Assembly (NCBI RefSeq): GCF_000265365.1
Contig: NC_018011.1
Span: 806,001-870,000, forward strand
DNA: 64,000 nucleotides
Origin: Alistipes finegoldii DSM 17242
Lineage (GTDB): Bacteria > Bacteroidota > Bacteroidia > Bacteroidales > Rikenellaceae
Reading direction: 5' to 3'
Position 1 is the stretch's first letter; each line of letters opens with the position of its first letter. This document shows, piece by piece, positions 8,927-15,978 of the stretch. Both the position numbers and the translations under genes were made by a program. Under the pieces are notes generated by a model that saw only the letters and a program-made list of their open reading frames with translations, had not been told where the DNA came from and made no database searches.

Positions 8927-9223
8927 TTAGGTGTTCGTATCTTCGGGCGAAGCCGCGACTCCGTCGTCTTGGCAATAGTCGAATTTCATCAGCTTGGCGA
9001 CACGGGCGTACTCCTCGTCGTAGTACGTGTCGTATTCTTTCTGAAACTCCTCCTTGTAATGGGTTCCGCCGTCGGGATCGTCGGGGTCATCGGCTTCGAC
9101 GAATGTTTCGAAAGGTGCATCGTGTGCGCTCAGCAGCCGTCCGACGGCCAGATCGCAGGCAATTTCCATAATCGACGTGTTGATCGCCTCCTTATGGCTA
9201 CGGTAATATTCGTGTAAATTCAT
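8927..9223 (-). CDS. small acidic ICE protein
   Basis: 98 residues, strongly acidic (ADDPDDPDGG, YDEEYARV), starting MNLHEYYRSHKEAIN. No signal, membrane segment or known motif. Acidic small proteins in ICEs are sometimes DNA mimics, but nothing here shows that. It is 13 bp upstream of the zinc-ribbon gene. Confidence 0.65.
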   Translation of the reverse strand: MNLHEYYRSHKEAINTSIMEIACDLAVGRLLSAHDAPFETFVEADDPDDPDGGTHYKEEFQKEYDTYYDEEYARVAKLMKFDYCQDDGVAASPEDTNT

Positions 9224-9362
9224 GTTTTTGTATTTTAGCGTGTTTTTAGTTCGAAGAGCTGTATTCCTGCCGAGATTCCGCAGGGATATTTCGGAGGTGT
9301 TCGCAGATATTTATGTCCGCATAACCACCGTCCGGTAGAATTATTCCGGGCCACAGCCTGTT

Positions 9363-9742
9363 TCATGCGTCATATTCTTTCCAGAGTCGGATTTGTTCTT
9401 CCTCGGATTGTCCGTTCCACCACGCCTCGCAGGCGTCGGCAAGCACTTGGCACTTCGCTTCGGAAGGTTGTCCGTGATACAGGCTCCGTCTGCCGCCGAG
9501 TAAATCATAACCGTAGGATCTCCGTTATTGTTTTCTATATCCAGCGGATATTCCGTTCCGGGAATCTGATAGGCTGCATCTTCTTGGTAGGTCGGATCGT
9601 TCGACAGTTCGTCGAGTTGGCCGTCAGCACACAGCTCCTTGACCTTCCGGGCTGCCGTTTCGAGACTCGCGGTTTCAATACTGAAATACCGGCAATCTAT
9701 GACAGTTATTTTTTGATTCCGATAAAATTCATAGCGTTTCAT
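9363..9742 (-). pseudogene. frameshifted small ICE gene with WWNG tail
   Basis: The frame from ATG 9742 reads well up to about residue 90 (DPTVMIYSAADGAC) and then becomes Arg/Lys-rich noise ending at 9341. In the -1 frame the same DNA reads VLADACEAWWNGQSEEE then QIRLWKEYDA with a stop at 9363-9365. That is clearly related to the C-terminus of the gene at 2917-3348 (CDMWWNGRTNDE, KIRLWRQ). A single-base deletion near 9475, or a sequencing error there, explains both. Role unknown. Confidence 0.65.
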
Positions 9743-9759
9743 TACACGATTATTTGAGG

Positions 9760-9968
9760 TTAATACTTCGATACTTCCAGTCCCTTTTTCGTCATGCTCA
9801 TCGAAAAGCCCGCCTCGTGGAGCTGTTTCAGTACCGAAGCATTGCTTTCGTGGATAAGAATCGGATAGACGTGGGAGTAGTTGTCGGCAATCGGTGTGTT
9901 GAACGACACCGTGATCCGGTTGTTCCGTGGAAGGTATAACAGACCTTCAGTTTGAATTTTCGTCGCAT
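9760..9968 (-). pseudogene. small ICE gene, probably frameshifted
   Basis: From ATG at 9968 the frame begins MRRKFKLKVCYTFHG and then loses sense. The -1 frame from about 9925 reads NNRITVSFNTPIADN, then VYPILIHESNASVLKQ, then SMTKKGLEVSKY with TAA at 9760. Together they give a plausible protein of about 70 residues needing one frame change. It follows the gene ending at 9974. It is the second single-base lesion within 500 bp. Confidence 0.5.
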
Positions 9969-9973
9969 AGTGT

Positions 9974-10297
9974 TTAAGAGTTAGCGTTGTCGTTTTCAGA
10001 CCATTCGTCGACTGTCGTCGCATCGTAGATGCCGTACCGGCGTATTTCGGCGTATGCCTGTCCTTCCCGGAGCAGGGGCTGCCGGGAGACGAACGTTCCG
10101 GAGAAGTTTGCCAAAGCCAGCGGAACGAGCCACTGGAAATCGCTGCCCCGACCGCCCATGACCTCGCACGAATGAAAATCGGCGGGAAGGGTTTCGGAAT
10201 CGAGGCGACACATAGTGAAAAGAGCAGAGATGCCGTTGATCTCGGCCTCGCGGAAATCCCTGATATCCGCGAAAGGAATGGATGATTCGTATGCCAT
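9974..10297 (-). CDS. LPD28-like small protein
   Basis: 107 residues. The stretch EAEINGISALFTMCRLD plus TLPADFHSCEV resembles the LPD28 domain, a small module found alone or in polyvalent proteins of mobile elements (from memory). No enzymatic motif. It stops 6 bp before the start of the damaged gene downstream. Confidence 0.6.
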   Translation of the reverse strand: MAYESSIPFADIRDFREAEINGISALFTMCRLDSETLPADFHSCEVMGGRGSDFQWLVPLALANFSGTFVSRQPLLREGQAYAEIRRYGIYDATTVDEWSENDNANS

Positions 10298-10345
10298 GAT
10301 ATGGAAATGACGCCGCCCGCTCGTTGCGGAGCAGGCGGCAGGTTA

Positions 10346-10645
10346 TTAAAGAAAGATTCGGTGCCACGCTCCGCGCAGATAGACGTTACCTTCCACATAG
10401 AGCGTATATAAGTCCGCAGAGACAATCCGCAGGAACAGAGTCCTGTCGCCGCGCAGTTTCCCGATCTGACGCCGGAGCGCTTCGGCGGGAAAGGGTTTGC
10501 GCGAGATGAACCGTCCGCGGATCTCTGCCTCCGAGGGGATGTATTCGTACAAGCGGTAGTTGAGCGCCAGCCAGCGAAGGATTTTACGGCGGGTTTTCGC
10601 ATCGTCCGTCCGCAGTGTGAAACGGTTGAAACAAAGATTGTTCAT
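10346..10645 (-). CDS. hypothetical ICE protein
   Basis: 99 residues, basic, starting MNNLCFNRFTLRTDD. Alternating Arg and aromatic residues with a helical middle (KTRRKILRWLALNYRLYE). No recognised domain. It belongs to the minus-strand small-gene run; the next gene upstream ends 12 bp away. Confidence 0.6.
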   Translation of the reverse strand: MNNLCFNRFTLRTDDAKTRRKILRWLALNYRLYEYIPSEAEIRGRFISRKPFPAEALRRQIGKLRGDRTLFLRIVSADLYTLYVEGNVYLRGAWHRIFL

Positions 10646-10657
10646 CGTAAATCGGAG

Positions 10658-10870
10658 TTAGTTCAGTGACAAGGCCTGACAGAAATAGTCCGTATAATCG
10701 AAGTCCAGTCCCAGCCCAGAACAGGCCGTTTCAAGATCGCCGTAGCACAGAGCCCCGGCATCCCGCAGTTCCCGCAGATTGCGAAGTTCCGCAGCCAGAT
10801 ATTCTTCGGCACGACGTTCGCCGCAGCGGCACGCAGTGCAGATATTTTCGATAATAATGTTTCGTTCCAT
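10658..10870 (-). CDS. hypothetical small ICE protein
   Basis: 70 residues, MERNIIIENICTACRCGERR at the N-terminus. CTACRCG might bind a metal, but with only three Cys this is weak. The remainder is acidic and helical. Same operon-like run; unknown function. Confidence 0.6.
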   Translation of the reverse strand: MERNIIIENICTACRCGERRAEEYLAAELRNLRELRDAGALCYGDLETACSGLGLDFDYTDYFCQALSLN

Positions 10871-10876
10871 AGTCGT

Positions 10877-11530
10877 TTAAGGTTTAGGTGTGAATTTATT
10901 GTCGGAGAGTGCAAGGAAATCGTCGAGCGTGCGGCACCGATAGTCCAAAGAGATCTTTTCGCTGTAATCCGTCTGCCGGATATCGAAAGTATAGGTCAGG
11001 CCGTTACGAATGATCTGGCCGTGACTTTTGTCATGAACCCAAACCACATCGGACAGAGCCTCCAACCGGTTGCGGTACCCGATTATTTTGCGTTCGTTCT
11101 CCGCATTGATCCGTTCGAGGTTCCGGAAACCCTGCGTGAGGTATTCCACCCAATCGTCAATCTTCTTTTTGGTGAAGACCCCGATACGATTCGGTTCGGA
11201 TTGCTTGTCGAAGGCCTTGCCGTAGGAGTAGTTGTCCGCATACCGGAGGAACGTCCAATCGAATCGGAAGTCGTAATAAGGTTTCGGATAGAAGTATTGG
11301 CGGACGAGAAACAGGATGCCGTTTCTCCAGAAGCCGGTGCAGGCTTCCTCGAAATAGTTCTTCAGGCTGTCTGCGGCGTGTGTAACACGGTAGAACAAGG
11401 CTGCCTCCGGAACGAACTCCTGCACCGCTTCCAATACGGCCGATGCGCTTCGAATAGCCCGCTCTATGTTATCCTCGGCATTGGCGAGCAGCAGCTCGTC
11501 GAAGGTCGACTGATCGATCCACTTTCTCAT
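10877..11530 (-). CDS. hypothetical ICE protein
   Basis: 217 residues counted from ATG at 11530 (MRKWIDQSTFDE). The frame is open further upstream but there overlaps the preceding gene. The start is supported by an ATGA overlap with that gene's stop. Helical and rich in aromatic residues (YFYPKPYYDFRFDW); no signal or membrane segment. I do not recognise the family. Confidence 0.65.
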   Translation of the reverse strand: MRKWIDQSTFDELLLANAEDNIERAIRSASAVLEAVQEFVPEAALFYRVTHAADSLKNYFEEACTGFWRNGILFLVRQYFYPKPYYDFRFDWTFLRYADNYSYGKAFDKQSEPNRIGVFTKKKIDDWVEYLTQGFRNLERINAENERKIIGYRNRLEALSDVVWVHDKSHGQIIRNGLTYTFDIRQTDYSEKISLDYRCRTLDDFLALSDNKFTPKP

Positions 11531-11727
11531 CGCTGAGCAACCTGCCTGCGGCAGGATTCCGTTTCCCGCAGGTAATCGTTCAACGCAGGCACAAGGATCG
11601 TACACTCGGCATCGGGCTTTCCGAGAAAACATTTCACCTTTACCGATGCCTCCACGCCGTCCCGGGCGTAGGTCTTGAAGCGGTAGTCGTAACCCGCCAC
11701 CGCAATCTCGAATTTTTGATGTTTCAT
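11527..11727 (-). CDS. hypothetical small ICE protein
   Basis: 66 residues from ATG 11727 (MKHQKFEIAVAGYDYRF). Predicted as beta-rich. It overlaps the next gene by 4 bp, suggesting coupled translation. The upstream part of the open frame reads as non-coding and was left out. Confidence 0.6.
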   Translation of the reverse strand: MKHQKFEIAVAGYDYRFKTYARDGVEASVKVKCFLGKPDAECTILVPALNDYLRETESCRRQVAQR

Positions 11728-12017
11728 CTTCGAAATGGATTTTGATTTGACATACGGCCGGCAGATCCCCGCTATGAAAGTGAGAAGCCGGCTTCGGGGC
11801 GGGATTATCAGCGACGGCACGGACAAGGCAAATTTTTGAGGGGCGATACGACCCGAAGGGTGGAGATCGTGCGAAAAAGCCGAAAAGGGCGTAAGCCCCT
11901 GACGCTATCTTGCCCCGCAGACGGCGTTCACAAAGGGATTTTTAATTATTATTCGTGCTGTCTCAAAACAAAAAGAGACTGCTGCGGATGCAGTCAGTCC
12001 CTTTCAGCACGAACGGA
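11728..12017. other. non-coding stretch in ICE
   Basis: 290 bp with no convincing gene. It holds a GC-rich segment at 11838-11935 with several short G/C inverted repeats (for example GGGCGTAAGCCC) and a GTCTC/GAGAC pair near 11960-11985. It separates the small-gene run from the HTH and integrase genes and probably holds the promoter of the run. An origin of transfer or regulatory RNA is possible, but I have no direct evidence. Confidence 0.35.
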
Positions 12018-12347
12018 TCAGCGCACCTCGAACTGCGGTATCCGGGAGAGGGTCTTCCGCAGCTTCCGGCGGTAGAAAAGTTCAGTAAGCGCAAGCAACT
12101 CGTAGGCATCGTACAGCATCTGTCCGTTGACGGTACGGGCGCGGATCATCCGCTTTTTGCGGCATTGTTCGAGCTGGTGACGGTCCAGACCCAGCACCTC
12201 GCAGACCTTGCGGGCCGAGAGGAACATCGGGCGGTCGCTGTGGCTCAACAGGTGTTCGAAAAGCAGTGTGGATTGTGTCAGCATGAAATGCGTGCGGAGC
12301 AGTTTCTCCAAAGCTCCGGACTCCACCAAATAATACTTGTCAGGCAT
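12018..12347 (-). CDS. HTH DNA-binding protein
   Basis: 109 residues. The central segment FLSARKVCEVLGLDRHQLEQ is a MerR/excisionase-like winged helix, followed by KKRMIRARTVNGQM (a wing) and a basic tail. Such proteins next to ICE integrases usually act as excision or transcription factors. It follows the second HTH gene by 11 bp. Confidence 0.75.
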   Translation of the reverse strand: MPDKYYLVESGALEKLLRTHFMLTQSTLLFEHLLSHSDRPMFLSARKVCEVLGLDRHQLEQCRKKRMIRARTVNGQMLYDAYELLALTELFYRRKLRKTLSRIPQFEVR

Positions 12348-12358
12348 AGGGTTATGAA

Positions 12359-12658
12359 TTAAAGGTTCCTGATCCGGTTTTTAAGTTCTTTTCGCTGCCG
12401 GCACTCCGTGTCGATCCGCTCGACAAAACGGTTTATCTCGGCAGCGGAGAACATAAGACGGCGCCCGAAGTGGAAGCCGGTGAGCTGACCGCTGACGCAG
12501 TAACGGCGCAACTGACGGTCGCTGATCTTCAGCAGGTCGCAGACCTCGCTCACTTCAAGGACCGGGGTGCCGCAAAGCATATTCCGGTGCCGTTTCATAT
12601 AGGCGATATCCTCGCGGATCTCGCGGACGATTTCCAAAATCTCATCGGATCGTTCCAT
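12359..12658 (-). CDS. excisionase-like HTH protein
   Basis: 99 residues from ATG 12658 (MERSDEILEIVREIRED). A coiled-coil N-terminus is followed by a helix-turn-helix (LEVSEVCDLLKISDRQLRRY) and GFHFGRRLMFSAAEINRFV. This is the HTH_17/Xis layout common in Bacteroidetes ICEs, where it directs the integrase toward excision. It lies 100 bp downstream of the integrase stop. Confidence 0.8.
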   Translation of the reverse strand: MERSDEILEIVREIREDIAYMKRHRNMLCGTPVLEVSEVCDLLKISDRQLRRYCVSGQLTGFHFGRRLMFSAAEINRFVERIDTECRQRKELKNRIRNL

Positions 12659-12758
12659 AGTCGGATTGCAGTGGGTTTGCGCTGCAAAGATGCGACGTCC
12701 GAATGATGAATTCACATAAGGCAGATAAATACCTAATATGTTATTTTATTGCCGGGAT

Positions 12759-13982
12759 TTATGCCTCTGCGGAGAATTTCGCGGCCAGTTTGTCCCGCAG
12801 CATCGTAACCTCACGGTCGATCATCGGCGGGGTGACTTTCGCATAGATTTGAGTGGTGGTGATATTTTTATGTCCCAGCATCTTCGAAAGCGTCTCCAGA
12901 CTCACGCCGTTCGACAGGCAGATCGTCGTGGCGTACGTATGCCGGGCAAGGTGGAACGAGAGTTGTTTGTCAATGCCGCACTCCCGGGCGATGTTTTTCA
13001 GGCTGTCGTCGATCGAATCGAGTGTAGACATGGCAAAAACACGTCCGTCGCCGGTCAGACCCCGGTACTTGTTCAGGATGAACAACGCATACGGCAGAAG
13101 TTTGACAACGTATCTGGTTTCGGTCTTCTGGCGGTTGCCGCTGATCCACCACTCGCCCTGCGCATCCTGCTCGATCCGGTCATAGGTCAGCGAGGCCATA
13201 TCCGCATAGCAGATGCCCGTAAAGCAGGAGAACAGGAACATATCGCGGTTATAGTCCTGACGCTTATACCGCAGCTCGGTAGTCATCATACGCCGGAGTT
13301 CATCTTCCGTTAAAAAACTACGTTCCGGATTCGGAGCCGTATATTGATAGAGGGAAAAGGGGTTGCGAGGCATCCAGCCGTTGTTGAACGCGATTTTGAC
13401 AACGTATTTCAGGCATTTGAGATAACCGCTGACGGTCGTAGGCTTGAGCCCCAGATCGGATTTAAGGTAGACGTGGTATTGCTCGATGAACGACTGCTCC
13501 AATTCTGCCAAGGGCATATCGCTCACGTTATACTCCTTACGCATGAAAGTCCGCAGATGGTCGATGGATTTATAGTAGCGGTTCCATGTACCGTGGCAGC
13601 GGTCGATGCCGACACGTTTCTTGAGGTCGCCGGTGAATTTCTCGAACGCTTCGAGAAGCAGCCGGTATTTCTCGCCGAAGCCGAGATAGGCATTCTTGAC
13701 CTTTTCGGCCGTAACGTATGACTCCCGGTCGCAGATATCCTGATAGTGCTTGCCGATCTGGGTGCGGATGTTGTCCAGATGACGGTTGATGCGATCCGCT
13801 TCGAGACTGCGGCCTTTGGCGCGGCCGCCGCTGACCTCCCAAAGCATCTCCGGAACGGAGAGCTTCGCGCTGAACTGCGCGATGCTGCCGTTGACCGTGA
13901 TGCGACCCATGACAGGGACGACTTTCTGATCTTTGTCTTTGTTCCTTTTAAGGTAGAACAGAACCTTGAACGTGCTGCGCAT
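12759..13982 (-). CDS. int: ICE tyrosine recombinase (integrase)
   Basis: 407 residues. Residues 1-110 are the arm-binding region, 115-215 the SAM-like core-binding domain, 225-400 the catalytic domain. Visible catalytic residues: Lys286, His344-x-x-Arg347 (HLARH), His371 (LGH) and nucleophile Tyr380 (QIYAK). The first catalytic Arg position reads TGICYAD with Cys258; loss of this Arg is known in IntDOT-type Bacteroidetes integrases. It sits 290 bp from the tRNA-Pro attachment repeat, as expected for the integrase end of an ICE, and catalyses integration and excision. Confidence 0.93.
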   Translation of the reverse strand: MRSTFKVLFYLKRNKDKDQKVVPVMGRITVNGSIAQFSAKLSVPEMLWEVSGGRAKGRSLEADRINRHLDNIRTQIGKHYQDICDRESYVTAEKVKNAYLGFGEKYRLLLEAFEKFTGDLKKRVGIDRCHGTWNRYYKSIDHLRTFMRKEYNVSDMPLAELEQSFIEQYHVYLKSDLGLKPTTVSGYLKCLKYVVKIAFNNGWMPRNPFSLYQYTAPNPERSFLTEDELRRMMTTELRYKRQDYNRDMFLFSCFTGICYADMASLTYDRIEQDAQGEWWISGNRQKTETRYVVKLLPYALFILNKYRGLTGDGRVFAMSTLDSIDDSLKNIARECGIDKQLSFHLARHTYATTICLSNGVSLETLSKMLGHKNITTTQIYAKVTPPMIDREVTMLRDKLAAKFSAEA

Positions 13983-13985
13983 AAA

Positions 13986-14023
13986 CTCTGCTTTTTAGGG
14001 TTGCAAAAATAATTTCAGCAGAG
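13986..14023 (-). promoter_or_regulatory. dyad around putative integrase promoter
   Basis: Arms CTCTGCT (13986-13992) and AGCAGAG (14017-14023) flank a TTATTTTTGC stretch read on the minus strand, like a -7 element, directly upstream of int. A regulator site is plausible. Confidence 0.4.
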
Positions 14024-14272
14024 TCGTATGTCAAGATGAATAACGATGCAAGAAACTGAAAATCACGTTTCTATGAATAATAGAGCGAAAGAAACGAGGT
14101 AACGATTTGGAAACCGAAACCTCGTTTAACATTACCTTATTCTACTTTTTCTCTAAAACAAAGGCACTGAAGAAAAGTGTATAATTATTTGATTATCTTT
14201 TGCTTTACACTTTTTTATACCTCTGTTTTTTATCCCCGGAAATTCTCTGGAATATCAAGGATTTTCCATCAG

Positions 14273-14316
14273 TCGGGGTGACTGGATTCGAACCAGCGAC
14301 CACACGCCCCCCAGAC
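14273..14316 (-). repeat. 3' fragment of tRNA-Pro (ICE attachment repeat)
   Basis: On the minus strand this is the 3' 44 nt of a tRNA: anticodon loop CTGGGGG (anticodon GGG), 3' anticodon stem GCGTG, T-arm GCTGG-TTCGAAT-CCAGT and acceptor CACCCCG with A73. It matches Bacteroidetes tRNA-Pro as I remember it. Beyond 14316 the sequence no longer pairs, so the 5' half is missing. Integrases that use tRNA 3' ends leave exactly such a partial copy. From its direction, an element lies to the right and the next downstream segment (ICE A with its int) to the left. Confidence 0.75.
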
Positions 14317-14430
14317 AAGCATTCGCTATCGCTACGACCGACTCAACATATATCGACGGGTTTGTCTCGACTAAAAAATAATTCTCGGTTCATTTTTTTA
14401 CCTCTTTATTTGCTTTTTAATACAGTTCGT

Positions 14431-14438
14431 TATATTTG
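14431..14438 (+). promoter_or_regulatory. -7 box ahead of antitoxin remnant
   Basis: TATATTTG followed by GCAC; the same CGTTATATTTGCA string precedes the intact toxin-antitoxin pair at 18898-18905. Confidence 0.45.
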
Positions 14439-14480
14439 CACAGAGACGTTTAATATTAGACCGTTATAACATACATAACC

Positions 14481-14603
14481 ATCAAAATCGACGAGGTGAC
14501 GCCTGAGATTCAGAAGACATTGGATTATCTGACGTCTTTGTCCGGCGTGACGATTTCCTCGACTCCGGGTACTTCGAGAAACTGTCAAATTGTTAGCGAT
14601 TAA
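14481..14603 (+). pseudogene. antitoxin-like remnant without start codon
   Basis: An open frame of 40 codons reads IKIDEVTPEIQKTLDYL then SLSGVTISS and ends at TAA 14601. It resembles the N-terminus of the antitoxin-like protein at 18933 (IEDSSPEAKKLLAYV). No ATG, GTG or TTG precedes it in frame. It ends inside a hairpin. Confidence 0.4.
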
Positions 14604-14614
14604 TCATTTGACAG
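14582..14614 (+). terminator. hairpin with T-rich tail
   Basis: CTGTCAAAT (14582-14590) and ATTTGACAG (14606-14614) are perfect inverted arms followed by CTTTATTTT. Confidence 0.5.
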
Positions 14615-14750
14615 CTTTATTTTATCTGCCATGTCCGCAATTTGTCCGCGTTTTCCGCAATACTGTTTTTATATTCCGAAAGCGGTATTGAGGCGAATTC
14701 GAGAACTACACAAGAAACCCTTTGACAGAGGCTAAAAGTACAAGAAAGAA

Positions 14751-14773
14751 CGGTAGCATCTTTCATGCTACCG
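14751..14773. terminator. terminator of lipoprotein operon
   Basis: CGGTAGCAT / ATGCTACCG perfect 9-bp stem with a 5-nt loop, downstream of the minus-strand lipoprotein genes. Confidence 0.55.
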
Positions 14774-14861
14774 CTTGATTTGTTCTCAGATAATTAAATC
14801 TGTTATTTTATCAGGCAATGATAAATCACTATGTTCATCCACATATTGCCTTATTTTATTG

Positions 14862-15302
14862 TTATATTTTTGTTTTATCTGCATGCTTTTTGGCATATTC
14901 GTAGTCTTCGTCCGTAAATACGAAGATATATTCCACACTCCTTTTTCCCTGCATTTTTTTTTCGAAAGCTGTTGCGGAACAGAAATTATGGTAGGTATCG
15001 CCATCCTCCGAGTGGTGAGTTATTGTGGTTCCATCGTCGAATTTAATCTGTGCATCAACTGGATTCGGTAAACCATATCCACCATCGATACTGTGCTTTG
15101 TTGTGAAAGTTGTGCCGCTTTTTAGCGCAACCGAGCCGGTTAAAAATTCGCTACTCGGTTTCTCTACAATTATTTCGATATCGTGCTGGCTGGCATTCTC
15201 AATGCGGATCTCCGTATTATATAGATAATCTGTGTCACAACTGAAAAGCATAGAGAAGAAGCCAAGCAGTAGCAAGGTAAAAATCGTTCTGTTAGTTTTC
15301 AT
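14862..15302 (-). CDS. small lipoprotein, possible partner of the metallopeptidase
   Basis: 146 residues. Signal peptide with lipobox LFSC, lipidated Cys22, then a beta-rich domain (YNTEIRIENASQHDIEI, and VEYIFVFTDEDYEY near the end). The same layout, including a closing VFTD motif, is seen in the lipoprotein at 15532-15978, so they are probably paralogs. Overlaps the 64-codon gene upstream by 11 bp. Membrane-anchored; target unknown. Linked to the metallopeptidase lipoprotein by operon structure, so an inhibitor or chaperone role is conceivable but unproven. Confidence 0.7.
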   Translation of the reverse strand: MKTNRTIFTLLLLGFFSMLFSCDTDYLYNTEIRIENASQHDIEIIVEKPSSEFLTGSVALKSGTTFTTKHSIDGGYGLPNPVDAQIKFDDGTTITHHSEDGDTYHNFCSATAFEKKMQGKRSVEYIFVFTDEDYEYAKKHADKTKI

Positions 15303-15486
15303 AGACAGCGAATAATTGGTTGATTGTTTCCGGGGTTAAGTTATACAATTGCGCAGCATACTTATTTTTCGCTGCATAATCCAGCAGCAGTCGCTTGACA
15401 TCAGCAAATGTCTTCGATCGGAAAACGATATCCTCTCCATTTGGCACTTTCCATAAGTACTCTGTTATTGGTATAATAAGCAGCAT
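15292..15486 (-). CDS. hypothetical small protein
   Basis: 64 residues, MLLIIPITEYLWKVPNGEDI at the start and an amphipathic C-terminal helix. It lies between two lipoprotein genes and overlaps the downstream one by 11 bp. No lipobox and no known family. Possibly the remnant of a larger gene. Confidence 0.45.
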   Translation of the reverse strand: MLLIIPITEYLWKVPNGEDIVFRSKTFADVKRLLLDYAAKNKYAAQLYNLTPETINQLFAVYEN

Positions 15487-15492
15487 TTAAGG

Positions 15493-15513
15493 CTGCCGCC
15501 TTTTATCCGGCAG
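15493..15513. terminator. hairpin downstream of lipoprotein gene
   Basis: CTGCCG / CGGCAG stem with a 9-nt loop, 20 bp beyond the stop of the 148-residue lipoprotein gene; attenuation between operon genes is likely. Confidence 0.4.
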
Positions 15514-15531
15514 CAGCCTCGCAATGATAAA

Positions 15532-15978
15532 TCACTTTATCAGGTCGGCAAGATTGTCGTCGGTGAAAACGTAAGTAAACCGGAAATAGTTTGTAGCCAA
15601 TTTCTCTACCTGATAATTGCTCCTATTCCGAATCGCCTTATTCGGTTCTAATAGAATCGTTTTGGAATCATCTATTGTCATACGACACTCGATCTGCGGA
15701 AGATATTCGAAAGGAAACCCGATCGCATCCGGTGTAATGTCTTTCACTCCGTCCGACCAAAAATCAATGCAATAAGTTTGGGTCGGAGCCATTATAAACG
15801 TAGTAGTTTCAAGTATCGTCCAGGATATAATAGCTCCTTTTATTTCGATCTTGTGAGAAGATTCATTTCGATAGACCCATTCTCCATGATGCACATATTC
15901 GGTGTGAGAAGTATCGCAACCCGATAACAGCCAGCAAAACATTACAATGCTACCAAGACGCAAAGAGTTCATCCACAT
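15532..15978 (-). CDS. small lipoprotein, paralog of 14862-15302
   Basis: 148 residues with lipobox LSGC, Cys21. The mature part is beta-rich (YRNESSHKIEIKG) and ends YVFTDDNLADLIK, like its neighbour. It overlaps the end of the metallopeptidase gene by 29 bp, so the two are almost certainly translated from one mRNA. Function unknown; tight coupling suggests that it acts with the metallopeptidase in the envelope. Confidence 0.75.
   Translation of the reverse strand: MWMNSLRLGSIVMFCWLLSGCDTSHTEYVHHGEWVYRNESSHKIEIKGAIISWTILETTTFIMAPTQTYCIDFWSDGVKDITPDAIGFPFEYLPQIECRMTIDDSKTILLEPNKAIRNRSNYQVEKLATNYFRFTYVFTDDNLADLIK

Larger units (their letters stand above)
14317..14861. other. intergenic region right of attachment repeat
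   Basis: 545 bp without an intact gene. It holds a promoter box (TATATTTG, 14431-14438), a start-less antitoxin-like remnant (14481-14603), two terminator hairpins, and at 14815-14880 a mosaic of sequence repeated from 15521 and 15966. Confidence 0.5.

Noticed and set aside
9760..10602. 280-codon minus-strand frame spanning several small genes
   Set aside because: Most of it overlaps better small genes in other frames; only its last 60 codons look real and are treated as part of the gene at 9760-9968.
12853..13721. Plus-strand frames opposite the integrase
   Set aside because: Shadows of a well-supported tyrosine recombinase on the minus strand.
14786..15004. 72-codon minus-strand gene overlapping the lipoprotein at 14862
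   Set aside because: Its first half overlaps the lipoprotein in another frame; only the last 32 codons are meaningful, as a remnant of the peptidase gene end.
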